The translations under genes and the position numbers were made by a program. The notes beneath the pieces were generated by a model, which was given only the letters and a program-made list of their open reading frames with translations, ran no database searches and was not told the DNA's origin. Of a DNA stretch of 44,945 nt, positions 22,801 to 30,643 are shown piece by piece (within the stretch, counting starts at the first letter, position 1; the number at the start of each line of letters is the position of its first letter). Source of the stretch: an uncultured Neglectibacter sp. (GTDB taxonomy: Bacteria > Bacillota > Clostridia > Oscillospirales > Acutalibacteraceae); the NCBI GenBank assembly GCA_937958185.1, contig CALFFN010000016.1, positions 1-44,945 on the forward strand, read 5' to 3'.

Positions 22801-23501
22801 TGGTGGAAACGATCACTACGGAGACTGGCAGCGTTGCCACCATTACCACCCAGGCAAACGGCGACAGGGAGATAGAGGTGAAAACGGCTTCCGGCGAAAC
22901 CTTCGCCAGGATTGAATTGCCCGCCGACCCCGGCACGGGAAAGAGCTTTGTTGACGTAAAGGAGGGGGACTGGTTCAAGTCCGCTGTGGATAACGCCACG
23001 GCATACGGGCTGTTCCAGGGCACATCTGACATCACGTTCAGCCCCAACGGCTCCATGACGAGGGGCATGCTGGCGCAGACGCTCTGGAACCTCAGCGGCA
23101 AAACAAGCTACGGCAAGGGAGAGGGCACGTTTACCGATGTAAAGGACGGCACGTGGTACGAAAACGCCATTGACTGGGCTGCGAAAGTCGAAATCGTTTC
23201 CGGCACGGGAGGGGGAAAATATGCCCCGGAGCATTCCGTTACCCGGGAACAGATAGTGACCATGCTGTACCGTTACGCCCAGACCATCTGCGCGGATACG
23301 AAGGGAAGCGCCGGTCTGGAAAGCTTCCCGGATTCCGGCGAGGTGTCCGGGTTCGCCCGGGAAGCCGTGGCATGGGCGGTAGCCGAGGGCTTGCTGACAG
23401 GCAGAAGCAGCGGCGGTATAAACTATATCGCGCCGCAGGGCACAGCCACCCGGAGCGAAGTGGCAGCCATTTTAACAAGGTTTGTGGAATTTCTGAAGTA
23501 A
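19857..23501 (+). CDS. Large SLH-domain cell-surface protein with Ig-like and FN3 repeats
   Basis: The 1214-aa secreted protein begins with MKKILSLILALCLLVGCLPM and a likely cut after AGA at residue 24; LVGC at 14-17 also fits a lipobox. Residues ~30-330 contain three beta-rich segments with SGWYEFYT, SGWYTIGN and SAGNYTFTL, like pre-peptidase C-terminal domains. A BIG2-type Ig domain follows (SSNPAVAVVDANTGKVTAGG), then MBG/YDG-type repeats (GNYTGTVNQNF) to about 870, an FN3 domain (about 880-965), and three SLH motifs from 1020 to the end (FVDVKEGDWF, FTDVKDGTWYENAIDWAA, SFPDSGEVSGFAREAVAWAV). The SLH motifs bind pyruvylated wall polymer. Adhesion or S-layer function is inferred. Confidence 0.9.
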   Translation: MKKILSLILALCLLVGCLPMAAGAMEGTRVATLPAQEVNTFTPTESGWYEFYTVTNEPYGYGYDLTVSGPGEARVEEFVIQAGEPISPADACTTLAKLTAGSTYTVTTSLTSEELGYQTVSVSKIVPVVVPSSGEIQTSFDGKYALLSYTPAKSGWYTIGNDSDDIWIDYSSLFARDRRDSVYGREFFAAGQPNYFVCMASSYSMWNEPLPSGVLEGTIAPAEIKKLTTSSPVTATSGNDGAAERWASFTAPSAGNYTFTLSRNHTDANGCQYMAVYEENSPIPWWTIPTPSRGYMGFSITLTLEAGKTYLIHPFSLYDLWSLSVRRVGAAQQVPAFEDPNPREVPYGSDFGAIDNQHWRNGINPAYNTAKDGGAITYKSSNPAVAVVDANTGKVTAGGSAGTAVITATAAAVAGKYAEASASYNIVVEKADIASADLTDQTKTIKASDPNNTAAGLIRAMNLPSQTTVTYNEDWSGEGKTATLPVTWTGPAEKYNARGGTYTFQAAIPATTNFNAYAPSATATLTVTPVNGTVAAPLATPVLIARSAAQNAASYADFKLPTSVTINCDNGVAAQTITPEWSVPLSALKSKPINSKTNVKITNVPEWLTIDDSAITVQVQITDKFPVNVSVTQSGTTYGTALSDPAAAQSAIDNGTDLSGTYTYRYTGTTAAGKKYNSTEKPTDAGTYTVTATLVSSTHVGSGSAEFTIAPKALTAAMVAAIPDEAYNSAPHTPEPVVTDTAALKKGTDYDVTYQDNVNAGTATAVITGKGNYTGTVNQNFTIQPKDISTGKAAITGTAEVDYALLASISGVDSTDDFTYSWYVDGTKVDGNRIYLFLKEEYKDKAITVTATADSGNYTGTTAASEPVTVTEAGEEIVSSAVPGKPEITANAGNGQISVTAAAESEKPVGLYEIRLYDTAGSALKTYFTTDSTYTVSGLKNGTGYQASVVAYNINGGSGESDKISVTPKAPAPSIPSDPEPVVETITTETGSVATITTQANGDREIEVKTASGETFARIELPADPGTGKSFVDVKEGDWFKSAVDNATAYGLFQGTSDITFSPNGSMTRGMLAQTLWNLSGKTSYGKGEGTFTDVKDGTWYENAIDWAAKVEIVSGTGGGKYAPEHSVTREQIVTMLYRYAQTICADTKGSAGLESFPDSGEVSGFAREAVAWAVAEGLLTGRSSGGINYIAPQGTATRSEVAAILTRFVEFLK

Positions 23502-23534
23502 AAAAGAATCATCGAAAAGAATAACTGATTTGAG

Positions 23535-23567
23535 AAGCCCCCTCCCGCATACTGCGGGAGGGGGCTT
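23535..23567 (+). terminator. Terminator hairpin of the surface-protein gene
   Basis: AAGCCCCCTCCCGCA pairs perfectly with TGCGGGAGGGGGCTT over a 3-nt loop. A poor T-tract follows, so the stem strength must do most of the work. Confidence 0.75.
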
Positions 23568-23617
23568 GCTGTCCAAAAAGGGAACATAAAAAATTTTTCA
23601 AAACTTCCCGCGGACCA

Positions 23618-23646
23618 TTGTAAATTTTCCCAGCTTGTGCTATGAT
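23618..23646 (+). promoter_or_regulatory. Promoter of the oxaloacetate decarboxylase operon
   Basis: TTGTAA (23618-23623), 17 bp, TATGAT (23641-23646) with TGC before the -10 (extended -10), about 118 bp before the first gene. Confidence 0.65.
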
Positions 23647-23764
23647 GAATGTATTCTGATAAAATAGGGAAGAATGGTGTTTTTTACCAGCTTCCCCAGT
23701 AAGCTCCTGTATTTGTACCAGGCTTTTTTTCCATAATTTCAACAGGGAAGGGAGGGTGAGAGCA

Positions 23765-24040
23765 ATGAATGAACCCAGTACGCTGCAAGTGGTTGCGATG
23801 GGGCTGATTACCGTTTTTGTGGTATTGGTCTTCTTGATCCTTATCATCAAGCTTATGGGTCTGATCATGACGAAAGTCGCCGAGAGGAAGAGCACTCCTG
23901 CTGCGGCTCCTGCCGCCCCGGTCAGCGCTGCCCCGCAGATCGACAAGCAAAAGCTGGTGGCAGCGGTTGCCACCGCCATCGCGGAGGACATGGGCACAGA
24001 TGTGGACCACCTCAAGATCCATTCCATTCGCAGGCTGTAA
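23765..24040 (+). CDS. oadG: Oxaloacetate decarboxylase gamma-type subunit
   Basis: The 91-aa protein has one N-terminal membrane helix (VVAMGLITVFVVLVFLILII), an Ala/Pro-rich linker and a C-terminal cytoplasmic helix-loop (AAVATAIAEDMGTDVDHLKI). This is the OadG/MmdD layout that joins the biotin-dependent carboxyltransferase to the membrane subunit. GGGAGGG precedes ATG 23765; a GTG nine bases earlier is too close to the ribosome binding site. It is first in a four-gene operon. Confidence 0.85.
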   Translation: MNEPSTLQVVAMGLITVFVVLVFLILIIKLMGLIMTKVAERKSTPAAAPAAPVSAAPQIDKQKLVAAVATAIAEDMGTDVDHLKIHSIRRL

Positions 24041-24093
24041 CGGCTCTGCGGCAAAAACTACTGAGAGACAAAATGAAAGAGAGGATTTCCAGT

Positions 24094-24474
24094 ATGAGAA
24101 AGTACAATGTCAATGTAAATGGCACTGCTTATGAAGTTACCGTAGAAGAAGTCAAGGGCGGCGCAGCCCCCGCTCCCGCAGCGGCTCCTGCCCCTGTGGC
24201 AGCCCCTGCCCCCGCTGCCGCACCCGCTCCTGCCGGGCAAACTCCCGCTAGCGCGGGAGTTGGGGAGCAGATCACTTCCCCCATGCCCGGAACCATTCTG
24301 GACGTGAAGGTCGCAGCCGGTCAGGCAGTGAAAGCCGGCGACGTGCTGATGATCCTGGAAGCCATGAAGATGGAAAATGAGATCATGGCTCCCAAGGACG
24401 GCACCGTCACCTCCGTTTCCACCTCCAAGGGCGCTTCTGTGGAGAGCGGCACACTCCTTTGCACCATCGCCTGA
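24094..24474 (+). CDS. Biotin carboxyl carrier protein of the decarboxylase
   Basis: The 126-aa protein begins at ATG 24094, after GAGAGGA. An N-terminal MRKYNVNVNGTAYEVTVEE segment is followed by an Ala/Pro linker (about residues 28-50) and a biotinyl domain with SPMPGTILDV and the biotinylation site EAMKMEN. The flexible linker lets the biotin arm shuttle between the carboxyltransferase and the membrane decarboxylase. In many bacteria this domain is the C-terminus of OadA; here it is a separate gene, as in methylmalonyl-CoA and glutaconyl-CoA decarboxylases. Confidence 0.92.
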   Translation: MRKYNVNVNGTAYEVTVEEVKGGAAPAPAAAPAPVAAPAPAAAPAPAGQTPASAGVGEQITSPMPGTILDVKVAAGQAVKAGDVLMILEAMKMENEIMAPKDGTVTSVSTSKGASVESGTLLCTIA

Positions 24475-24511
24475 GAAATTTTTTCGATAAAAATATAAAG
24501 GAGTGACATTC

Positions 24512-25678
24512 ATGGACGCAATTTTGAGCTTTCTGCAAAGCACAGGATTTGCATTCATCGCTCAGGACCCCCTTTCTCTGGTGATGATCGCCATTTCCTG
24601 CGTTTTGCTGTACCTTGCTATTGTCAAGAAGTTTGAGCCGCTGCTGCTGCTGCCCATCGCTTTCGGCATGCTGCTGACGAACCTGCCCGGCGCGGGCATG
24701 TACCATGCCGAGTATTTTGCAAACGGCGTCATCAACTGGGCTGAGCTGGGCACAGGACACGGCGGGCTGCTGGACTATCTCTATCTGGGCGTAAAGCTGG
24801 GTATCTACCCCTGCCTGATCTTCATCGGCGTGGGCGCGGGTACGGACTTTGCCCCCCTGATCGCGAACCCCAAGACCCTGCTGCTGGGCGCTGCCGCTCA
24901 GCTGGGCATCTTTATCACCTTTATCGGCGCTCAGCTGCTGGGCTTTACCGGCGCTGAGGCAGGCTCTATCGGCATTATCGGCGGTGCGGACGGTCCTACC
25001 GCCATCTTCACCACGGCGAATCTCGCCCCCCATCTGCTTGGACCCATTGCCGTGGCGGCGTATTCCTACATGGCGCTGGTGCCGGTGATCCAGCCCCCCA
25101 TTATGAAGGCTCTCACCACGCCCGCAGAGCGGAAGATCAAGATGAAGCAGCTCCGTCCCGTTTCCAAGACGGAGAAGATCCTGTTCCCCATCGTAGTCAC
25201 GATTTTTGTTTCCTTCGTGCTGCCCTCCGCCGCTCCTCTGGTTGGCTGCCTGATGCTGGGCAACCTGATGCGTGAGTGCGGCGTTGTGGAGCGCCTGAAC
25301 AAGACCGTTCAGAACGAGCTGATGAACATTGTCACCATCTTCCTGGGCATTTCCGTAGGCGCTACCGCTACCGCGGCGAACTTCCTGAACCTCCAGACAT
25401 TGGAGATCCTGGCAATGGGCGTTGTCGCCTTTGGCTTCGGCACTGCCGGCGGCGTGCTGCTTGCCAAGCTGATGAACGTGTTCTCAAAGGAGAAGGTAAA
25501 CCCGCTGATCGGTTCCGCCGGCGTTTCCGCGGTTCCCATGGCTGCCCGCGTTTCCCAGGTGGTGGGGCAGAAGGAAGACCCCAGCAACTTCCTGCTGATG
25601 CACGCCATGGGTCCCAATGTGGCAGGCGTGATCGGTTCCGCAGTGGCGGCAGGCGTGCTGCTTGCCCTGTTCGGTTAA
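24512..25678 (+). CDS. oadB: Sodium-pumping decarboxylase beta subunit
   Basis: The 388-aa, highly hydrophobic protein has about nine to ten membrane segments and the family signatures IGVGAGTDFAPLIANPKTLL, GIIGGADGPTAIFTTANLAP (with the Asp needed for Na+ transport) and GSAGVSAVPMAARVSQ near the C-terminus. It decarboxylates carboxybiotin and exports Na+. Its beta-subunit type is shared by oxaloacetate, methylmalonyl-CoA and glutaconyl-CoA decarboxylases; the alpha gene next to it identifies the substrate. AAGGAG lies eight bases before ATG 24512. Confidence 0.94.
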   Translation: MDAILSFLQSTGFAFIAQDPLSLVMIAISCVLLYLAIVKKFEPLLLLPIAFGMLLTNLPGAGMYHAEYFANGVINWAELGTGHGGLLDYLYLGVKLGIYPCLIFIGVGAGTDFAPLIANPKTLLLGAAAQLGIFITFIGAQLLGFTGAEAGSIGIIGGADGPTAIFTTANLAPHLLGPIAVAAYSYMALVPVIQPPIMKALTTPAERKIKMKQLRPVSKTEKILFPIVVTIFVSFVLPSAAPLVGCLMLGNLMRECGVVERLNKTVQNELMNIVTIFLGISVGATATAANFLNLQTLEILAMGVVAFGFGTAGGVLLAKLMNVFSKEKVNPLIGSAGVSAVPMAARVSQVVGQKEDPSNFLLMHAMGPNVAGVIGSAVAAGVLLALFG

Positions 25679-25696
25679 GAAAGGTGAGGTGCAATT

Positions 25697-27142
25697 ATGG
25701 CTAAGAATCCCTTAAAGATAACAGATACCATTTTGCGTGACGCTCACCAGTCTCAGGCGGCTACCCGCATGAAGCTGGAGGACATGGTGCCCGCGCTGCC
25801 CCTGCTGGACAGCATTGGCTACTGGTCCCTGGAATGCTGGGGCGGCGCTACCTTTGACGTGTGTATGCGTTTCCTGAACGAAGACCCGTGGGAGCGCCTG
25901 CGTACCCTGAAGAAAGGGCTGCCCAACACGAAGCTGCAAATGCTGCTCCGCGGACAGAACCTGTTGGGGTACCGCCACTACGCCGACGACGTGGTGGAAG
26001 CCTTCTGCAAGAAGTCTATCGAAAACGGTATTGATATCGTCCGTATTTTTGACGCGCTGAACGACCCCCGGAACGTGGAGGCGGCAGTGAAGTATGTCAA
26101 GGAATACGGCGGCATGGCGGAGGTCGCCATCAGCTATACCCAGAGCCCCGTCCACGACGAGGATTACTTCGTGAAGCTGGCAATGCAGCTGGAAAAGATG
26201 GGCGCGGATACCATTTGTATCAAGGACATGGCGAACCTGCTGCTGCCCTATGACGCCTATTCCCTGGTGAAAAAGCTGAAAGAAAACGTGGGCGTGCCCA
26301 TTCATCTGCACACCCATAACACCACGGGCACCGGCGATATGACCAACCTGATGGCTGCCCAGGCAGGCGTGGACATTGTGGACTGCGCTTTAAGCCCCCT
26401 GGCAAACGGTACCTCCCAGCCCGCCACGGAATCCATGGTGGCAACGCTGCAGGGCACCAGCCGCGACAGCGGTCTGGACCTGACAAAGCTGTCCGAGGCT
26501 GCCGCCCATTTCCGCACGGTAGCGGAAAAGCTGGACGTGAACCCCAAGGTGCTGAAGGTGGATACCAACACCCTGCTGTACCAGGTGCCCGGCGGAATGC
26601 TTTCTAACCTGATCTCTCAGCTGAAGCAGGCAAATGCCGAGGACAAATATTACGACGTGCTGGCAGAGGTGCCGAGAGTGCGGGAAGACTTCGGCTACCC
26701 GCCCCTAGTGACCCCCACCAGCCAGATCGTAGGCTCTCAGGCAGTGCTGAACGTCCTGTCCGGCGAGCGCTATAAGATGATTACCAAGGAGTCGAAAGGT
26801 CTGCTCCGGGGCGAGTACGGTCAGCTGCCCGGCAAGGTCAATGAGGAAGTGCGGAAAAAGGCCATCGGCGACGCCGAGGTCATCACCTGCCGTCCTGCCG
26901 ACCTGCTGGAGCCGGAAATGGAAAAGCTCCGTGCAGAGTCCAGGGAAAAGGGACTGGGACACAGCGAAGAGGACGTTCTGAGCCTTGCCCTGTTCCCCCA
27001 GGTGGCGGAAAAGTTCCTGCGGTGGAGAGACGGCGACCATACCGGGGAAACCGCTCCCGCTGCTCCTGCCGCCGCGCCCAAGGCGGACGACAATTCTCCC
27101 CGCACTTTGATCGTGGAGGATCTGACCGGCGGCAATTTCTAA
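25697..27142 (+). CDS. oadA: Oxaloacetate decarboxylase alpha subunit (carboxyltransferase)
   Basis: The 481-aa protein has an HMGL-like TIM barrel with TDTILRDAHQS (metal-binding Asp), an MLLRGQNLLGYRHY segment, KDMANLL (carboxyl-accepting Lys) and HLHTHNTTG (metal His), followed by the PYC/OADA helical domain. It moves the carboxyl group of oxaloacetate to biotin, giving pyruvate. It lacks a C-terminal biotinyl domain and instead ends in an Ala/Pro-rich tail; the separate carrier gene fills that role. Last gene of the operon and 18 bp after oadB. Together they convert decarboxylation energy into a Na+ gradient. Confidence 0.93.
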   Translation: MAKNPLKITDTILRDAHQSQAATRMKLEDMVPALPLLDSIGYWSLECWGGATFDVCMRFLNEDPWERLRTLKKGLPNTKLQMLLRGQNLLGYRHYADDVVEAFCKKSIENGIDIVRIFDALNDPRNVEAAVKYVKEYGGMAEVAISYTQSPVHDEDYFVKLAMQLEKMGADTICIKDMANLLLPYDAYSLVKKLKENVGVPIHLHTHNTTGTGDMTNLMAAQAGVDIVDCALSPLANGTSQPATESMVATLQGTSRDSGLDLTKLSEAAAHFRTVAEKLDVNPKVLKVDTNTLLYQVPGGMLSNLISQLKQANAEDKYYDVLAEVPRVREDFGYPPLVTPTSQIVGSQAVLNVLSGERYKMITKESKGLLRGEYGQLPGKVNEEVRKKAIGDAEVITCRPADLLEPEMEKLRAESREKGLGHSEEDVLSLALFPQVAEKFLRWRDGDHTGETAPAAPAAAPKADDNSPRTLIVEDLTGGNF

Positions 27143-27169
27143 CTGACGCTGGAAACAATGCAAAACCAG

Positions 27170-27208
27170 GCTCCCGGTTCTATTGCAAAGTAGAACCGGG
27201 AGCTTTCA
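27170..27208. terminator. Terminator of the oad operon
   Basis: GCTCCCGGTTCTA (27170-27182) pairs with TAGAACCGGGAGC (27191-27203), followed by TTTC. It may also act for the convergent ValRS gene, although about 115 bp separate them. Confidence 0.8.
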
Positions 27209-27322
27209 GTTTGTCAAAAGAAAAAGTCACCACATACAGAGCAAATCAAAAGCAAGCCGCACGCTGCCTTGCGAGAAATCAAAAAGCTGTGGTTTCTCAG
27301 CAGTCCGCAAGCTCTCAGCGGT

Positions 27323-29683
27323 TCACTGCCGTTCCAACAGCTCCAGCCTTTCTGCCCGGGCGCAGGAAAGCAGGTCGCCCTCATTCCCGAGGAACAGCGG
27401 GAACAGGTCTTTGTCGGCGCGAATTTGGAAAACATCTATCTCCGCCCGGAGGGAAAGCCCCCGCTCCGTCTTCTCTTTCCGCATGGCGGAGAGGCTTTCT
27501 TTCAGCTGCTCGCCAAAACGGAGCAGGGTTCCGTCCGGCGGGGCGGGCTGCTGCCAGCGGGTCAGGTGCAGGGAAATTTCCTGACGGTGAGGGCGGAACA
27601 GCTCCTGATAAATGGTTTCCGTGATGTGGGGCGCAAAGGGCGCGTAGAGCTGCAGCACGGCAAACAGGGCGGAGTACAGGGCATATTGGGCGGCTTTTCG
27701 GCTTTCCTCACCGTATTTTTCCGGGGAATAGAGCCTGTCCTTTGCCAGCTCGATATAGGTGTCGCAGAGGTCGTTCCAGAAAAAGCGGTCGATCTCCCGC
27801 CGCGCCTGCCCCGCCTCATATTCGGAAAAACAGGCGGCGGCGCTGCGGAAGGTTTCCGCTTTCCGGGCAAGAAGCCAGGCGTCCGCCGGGAGCAGCCGGC
27901 TTTCGTCAAACGGTGCGGCAGGGGAGAAATCCGCCAGCAGGGTGGAGGCGAACCGTGCGGCGTTCCACAGCTTGATGAGGAAGCGCTTTTCCGGCTGCAG
28001 CTCCGCCGGGGAGAAGAAGGAGTCCGTCCCCAGCCGGGCGTTTGCCGTCCAGAGCCGGAGGACGTCGGCGGAATGTTCCCCAATCAGGGCGGAGGGGTCG
28101 GCGCCGTTTCCCTTGGACTTGCTGATCTTTTCCCCTTTCTTTGCCAGCACGAAGCCGGTGATCATCAAATCCTTCCAGGGCAGCTTCCCGGTGTGGAACA
28201 GGCTGCGGGCAATGGAATAGAACGTCCAGGTCCGAATGATCTCGTGGGCGTGGGTGCGCATGGACATGGGGTACTCCCTCAGCCCCCGGCTTTTGTGGAG
28301 CAGGGGCGTGACAGAGGAAGTCGCCCAGGTGTCCAGCACGGCGGTTTCCGGCACAAATTCCGTGCAGCCGCAATCACAAACGCCGTGATAAGGCGACGCC
28401 AGGGGGTCGATGGGTAGGGTCTCCGGGTCGGCAAACACCGGCTTGCCGCAGGTCTTGCAGTACCACACCGGGAAGGGCACGCCGTAGTACCGCTGGCGGG
28501 AAATGCACCAGTCCCATTTCAGGTTTTCCACCCAGTCCAGATACCGTTCCTTCATCTGCGGCGGGTTCCAGTGAATTTCCTCCGCCGCCCGCAGCAGCCG
28601 CTCCCGTTCCGGCAGGACGCGGATATACCACTGCCGGGAGGGGAGAATCTCCACCTCAGTGCCGCAGCGCTCGTGAATGCCCACCGTGTGGGAAATGCCC
28701 TTCTGCCCCAGCAGCAGCCCGGACTCCTCCAAAAGCCGGACGATCTCCTTTCTTCCCTGTTTTACCGTCAGCCCGGCAAGGTGGGGGACGGTTTCCGCAA
28801 AGACGCCCTCCGGCAGCAGCACCCGGCGAATGGGAAGCCCGTGCTGCTCCACCCACTCGGCGTCGGTGCTGTCGCCAAAGGTGGCGCACATGACGATGCC
28901 CGTGCCCTTGTCCGGGTCAGCCTTTTCGTCGGGCAGAATGGGTATCTCAAAGCCGTACAGGGGCACCTTTGCCGCTTTGCCCAGATATTTTTGATATTTC
29001 TCATTTTCCGGGTGGATAAAAAGGCAGACACAGCCAAACAGCAGCTCCGGGCGGGTGGTTGCCACAGGCAGGAGATCGCCGCCGCAGGAAAAGGGCAGGG
29101 TGTAGAAAACGGATTCCGTTTCCTTTGTGTCCAGCTCCGCCTGGGCGATGGAGGTGCGGCATTCCGTGCACCAAAGCACGGGGGCTTCCCGGCAGACGGC
29201 TTTTCCCGCTTTTGCCAGCTCTAAAAACAGGGCTTGCGACAGCCTTTGCACCTCCGGCGAGGCGGTCTCATATTGCAGGGACCAGTCCACCGAAAAGCCC
29301 ATGGAGACAAAGAGCTGCCGGAAATCTTCTTCATATTTTTGGGAGGTTTCCCGGCAGAGCTTGATAAATTCCTGCCGGGGCAGGTCCCGGGCACGGACGC
29401 CCTGTTCCCGCTCCACCAGCCGCTCTGTGGGCAGCCCGTTGTCGTCGAAGCCGAAAGGATAGTACACGTTTTCCCCCTGCATTCGGTGAAAGCGGGAAAT
29501 TATCTCCGCCTGCGTGTAGGAAAACAGGTGCCCGATGTGCAGGCTGCCGCTGACCGTGGGCGGCGGCGTGTCAATGGAGTAGAGCTTGCCCGCCGCCTGC
29601 GGGTCGAACCGATAGATCTGCTCCTGCGCCCAGAATTTCTGGACAGCAGGCTCCTGCGTGTGAAAATCGTAATGCTTTTCCAT
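27323..29683 (-). CDS. valS: Valyl-tRNA synthetase
   Basis: The 786-aa class I synthetase has the HIGH motif in SGSLHIGHLFSY, the ValRS-type YYPFGFDDNGLPTERLVE segment, an editing domain with TTRPELLFG, the WDWCISRQRYYGVPFPVW motif, zinc-like Cys pairs (CKTCGKP, CDCGC) and the KMSKS variant KISKS. It is shorter than the usual 860-950 aa because the C-terminal coiled coil is nearly absent. Expression is controlled by a T-box leader directly upstream. Isoleucyl specificity is unlikely given the ValRS motifs and the GTA specifier. Confidence 0.92.
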   Translation of the reverse strand: MEKHYDFHTQEPAVQKFWAQEQIYRFDPQAAGKLYSIDTPPPTVSGSLHIGHLFSYTQAEIISRFHRMQGENVYYPFGFDDNGLPTERLVEREQGVRARDLPRQEFIKLCRETSQKYEEDFRQLFVSMGFSVDWSLQYETASPEVQRLSQALFLELAKAGKAVCREAPVLWCTECRTSIAQAELDTKETESVFYTLPFSCGGDLLPVATTRPELLFGCVCLFIHPENEKYQKYLGKAAKVPLYGFEIPILPDEKADPDKGTGIVMCATFGDSTDAEWVEQHGLPIRRVLLPEGVFAETVPHLAGLTVKQGRKEIVRLLEESGLLLGQKGISHTVGIHERCGTEVEILPSRQWYIRVLPERERLLRAAEEIHWNPPQMKERYLDWVENLKWDWCISRQRYYGVPFPVWYCKTCGKPVFADPETLPIDPLASPYHGVCDCGCTEFVPETAVLDTWATSSVTPLLHKSRGLREYPMSMRTHAHEIIRTWTFYSIARSLFHTGKLPWKDLMITGFVLAKKGEKISKSKGNGADPSALIGEHSADVLRLWTANARLGTDSFFSPAELQPEKRFLIKLWNAARFASTLLADFSPAAPFDESRLLPADAWLLARKAETFRSAAACFSEYEAGQARREIDRFFWNDLCDTYIELAKDRLYSPEKYGEESRKAAQYALYSALFAVLQLYAPFAPHITETIYQELFRPHRQEISLHLTRWQQPAPPDGTLLRFGEQLKESLSAMRKEKTERGLSLRAEIDVFQIRADKDLFPLFLGNEGDLLSCARAERLELLERQ

Positions 29684-29706
29684 AAATGAACCCCTTTCCT
29701 GTTTTT

Positions 29707-30016
29707 GGGAACAAAAAACGCCCTAAGCAGCTTTCACTGCTTAGGGCGGACTTGTTCCGCGGTACCACCTAAATTCAGGAGACCATGCTCCTGCGCTTGC
29801 TCCGTACAGGACACAAAGCCCGATACGGTTTTCCCTGTAACGGCGGAAAAATGCTCCGGCGGCGCCTACTCAGGGTGTTCTCCCCTTTGGGACCGCAGCT
29901 CTGAGGCTACTTCCGTGTTCCCTTCACGAAGACTTGCACCGACCGTCTCCTCTCTGCGCTTTCGGAAAACACGTACTCCTCCTCTTCCCAGCTTTTCAAA
30001 CACATTCCATTTTGTA
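29707..30016 (-). promoter_or_regulatory. T-box leader of valS
   Basis: On the minus strand the T-box sequence AGGTGGTACCGCGGAACAAG (29770-29751) is exact. It is followed by the terminator 29719-29748 with a T6 run. Upstream is a long stem I with the AGAGAGGAGACGG distal region and a GAA-GTA-GCC segment whose GTA (29910-29908) fits a valine specifier codon. Uncharged tRNA-Val would stabilise the antiterminator and allow valS transcription. Confidence 0.93.
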
Positions 30017-30022
30017 TCTCCC

Positions 30023-30051
30023 GTTTTATCACAGGAGAAGTTTTTTGTCAA
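30023..30051 (-). promoter_or_regulatory. Promoter of the valS T-box transcript
   Basis: Minus-strand TTGACA (30051-30046), 17 bp, TAAAAC (30028-30023) with TGA before it (extended -10). Confidence 0.6.
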
Positions 30052-30061
30052 GAAGAATTTT

Positions 30062-30622
30062 TTACCGATTGTCCTCCGGCACATATTCCATGAGCCAGCA
30101 GTCTACCATTTCCCCGTCGTGCAGCTCATGGGCAGGAAGAAATTTGATCTTCCGAAAGCCGCAGGCTTCATAGCAGCGGATCGCCCGGGGGTTGTCCGCG
30201 TGGGGGTCTAAAATGACGGACTGCGCGCCCTCATTTTCCACCAGATGACGGAGCAGCAGCCGGAGAAAGGTTCGCCCGATCCCCCGGTTTCGATATTCCG
30301 GCTCGCCGATAAACTGGTCTATCCCAAAGGAGGTAAGCTCCGGGTGGGGATATTCGTATTCCTCACGCAGCTCCCCGTCCAGCCGGCCCACGTGGAGATA
30401 GCCGATGGGTTTTTCCCGGTACAGAATGATGCAGCGCCGTAAAAGGGGCTCCTCCGTATAGAAATCCTCCTGAATGCGCTCTGGGGTGAATACGGCGCTT
30501 TTGCCCTCCCACCATTCCAGGTTTTCCGGGTCGGTGAGCCATTTCAGCAGCAGGGGCGCGTCCTCTGCCGCCAGCGGGCGCAGAGAGACTTCCCCATCTG
30601 AAAGAAACAAATGATTTTCCAA
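30062..30622 (-). CDS. AAC(6')-Ie-like aminoglycoside 6'-N-acetyltransferase homologue
   Basis: The 186-aa GNAT protein resembles the acetyltransferase half of the bifunctional AAC(6')-APH(2'') enzyme throughout: LMLKWLTD-like LLLKWLTDPENLEW, DQFIGEPEYRNRGIG (acetyl-CoA loop), VILDPHADNPRAIRCYEACG and FLPAHELHDGEMVDCWLMEY. The latter blocks match that enzyme almost residue for residue as I recall it. The start is a TTG at 30622, seven bases after GGAGGG; no ATG fits. It lies 22 bp downstream of the SDR gene on the same strand. Activity on aminoglycosides is inferred, and the organism may use it on another amine. Confidence 0.82.
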   Translation of the reverse strand: MENHLFLSDGEVSLRPLAAEDAPLLLKWLTDPENLEWWEGKSAVFTPERIQEDFYTEEPLLRRCIILYREKPIGYLHVGRLDGELREEYEYPHPELTSFGIDQFIGEPEYRNRGIGRTFLRLLLRHLVENEGAQSVILDPHADNPRAIRCYEACGFRKIKFLPAHELHDGEMVDCWLMEYVPEDNR

Positions 30623-30643
30623 AAAAAGTCCCTCCGTCTTTTA

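Noticed and set aside
20565..23234. 889-aa antisense ORF
   Set aside because: It mirrors the surface-protein gene, is rich in Arg/Gly from codon bias and has no start signals.
24160..24240. Tandem GCTCCTGCC-like repeat
   Set aside because: It is the ordinary Ala/Pro linker of the biotin carrier protein, not an independent repeat.
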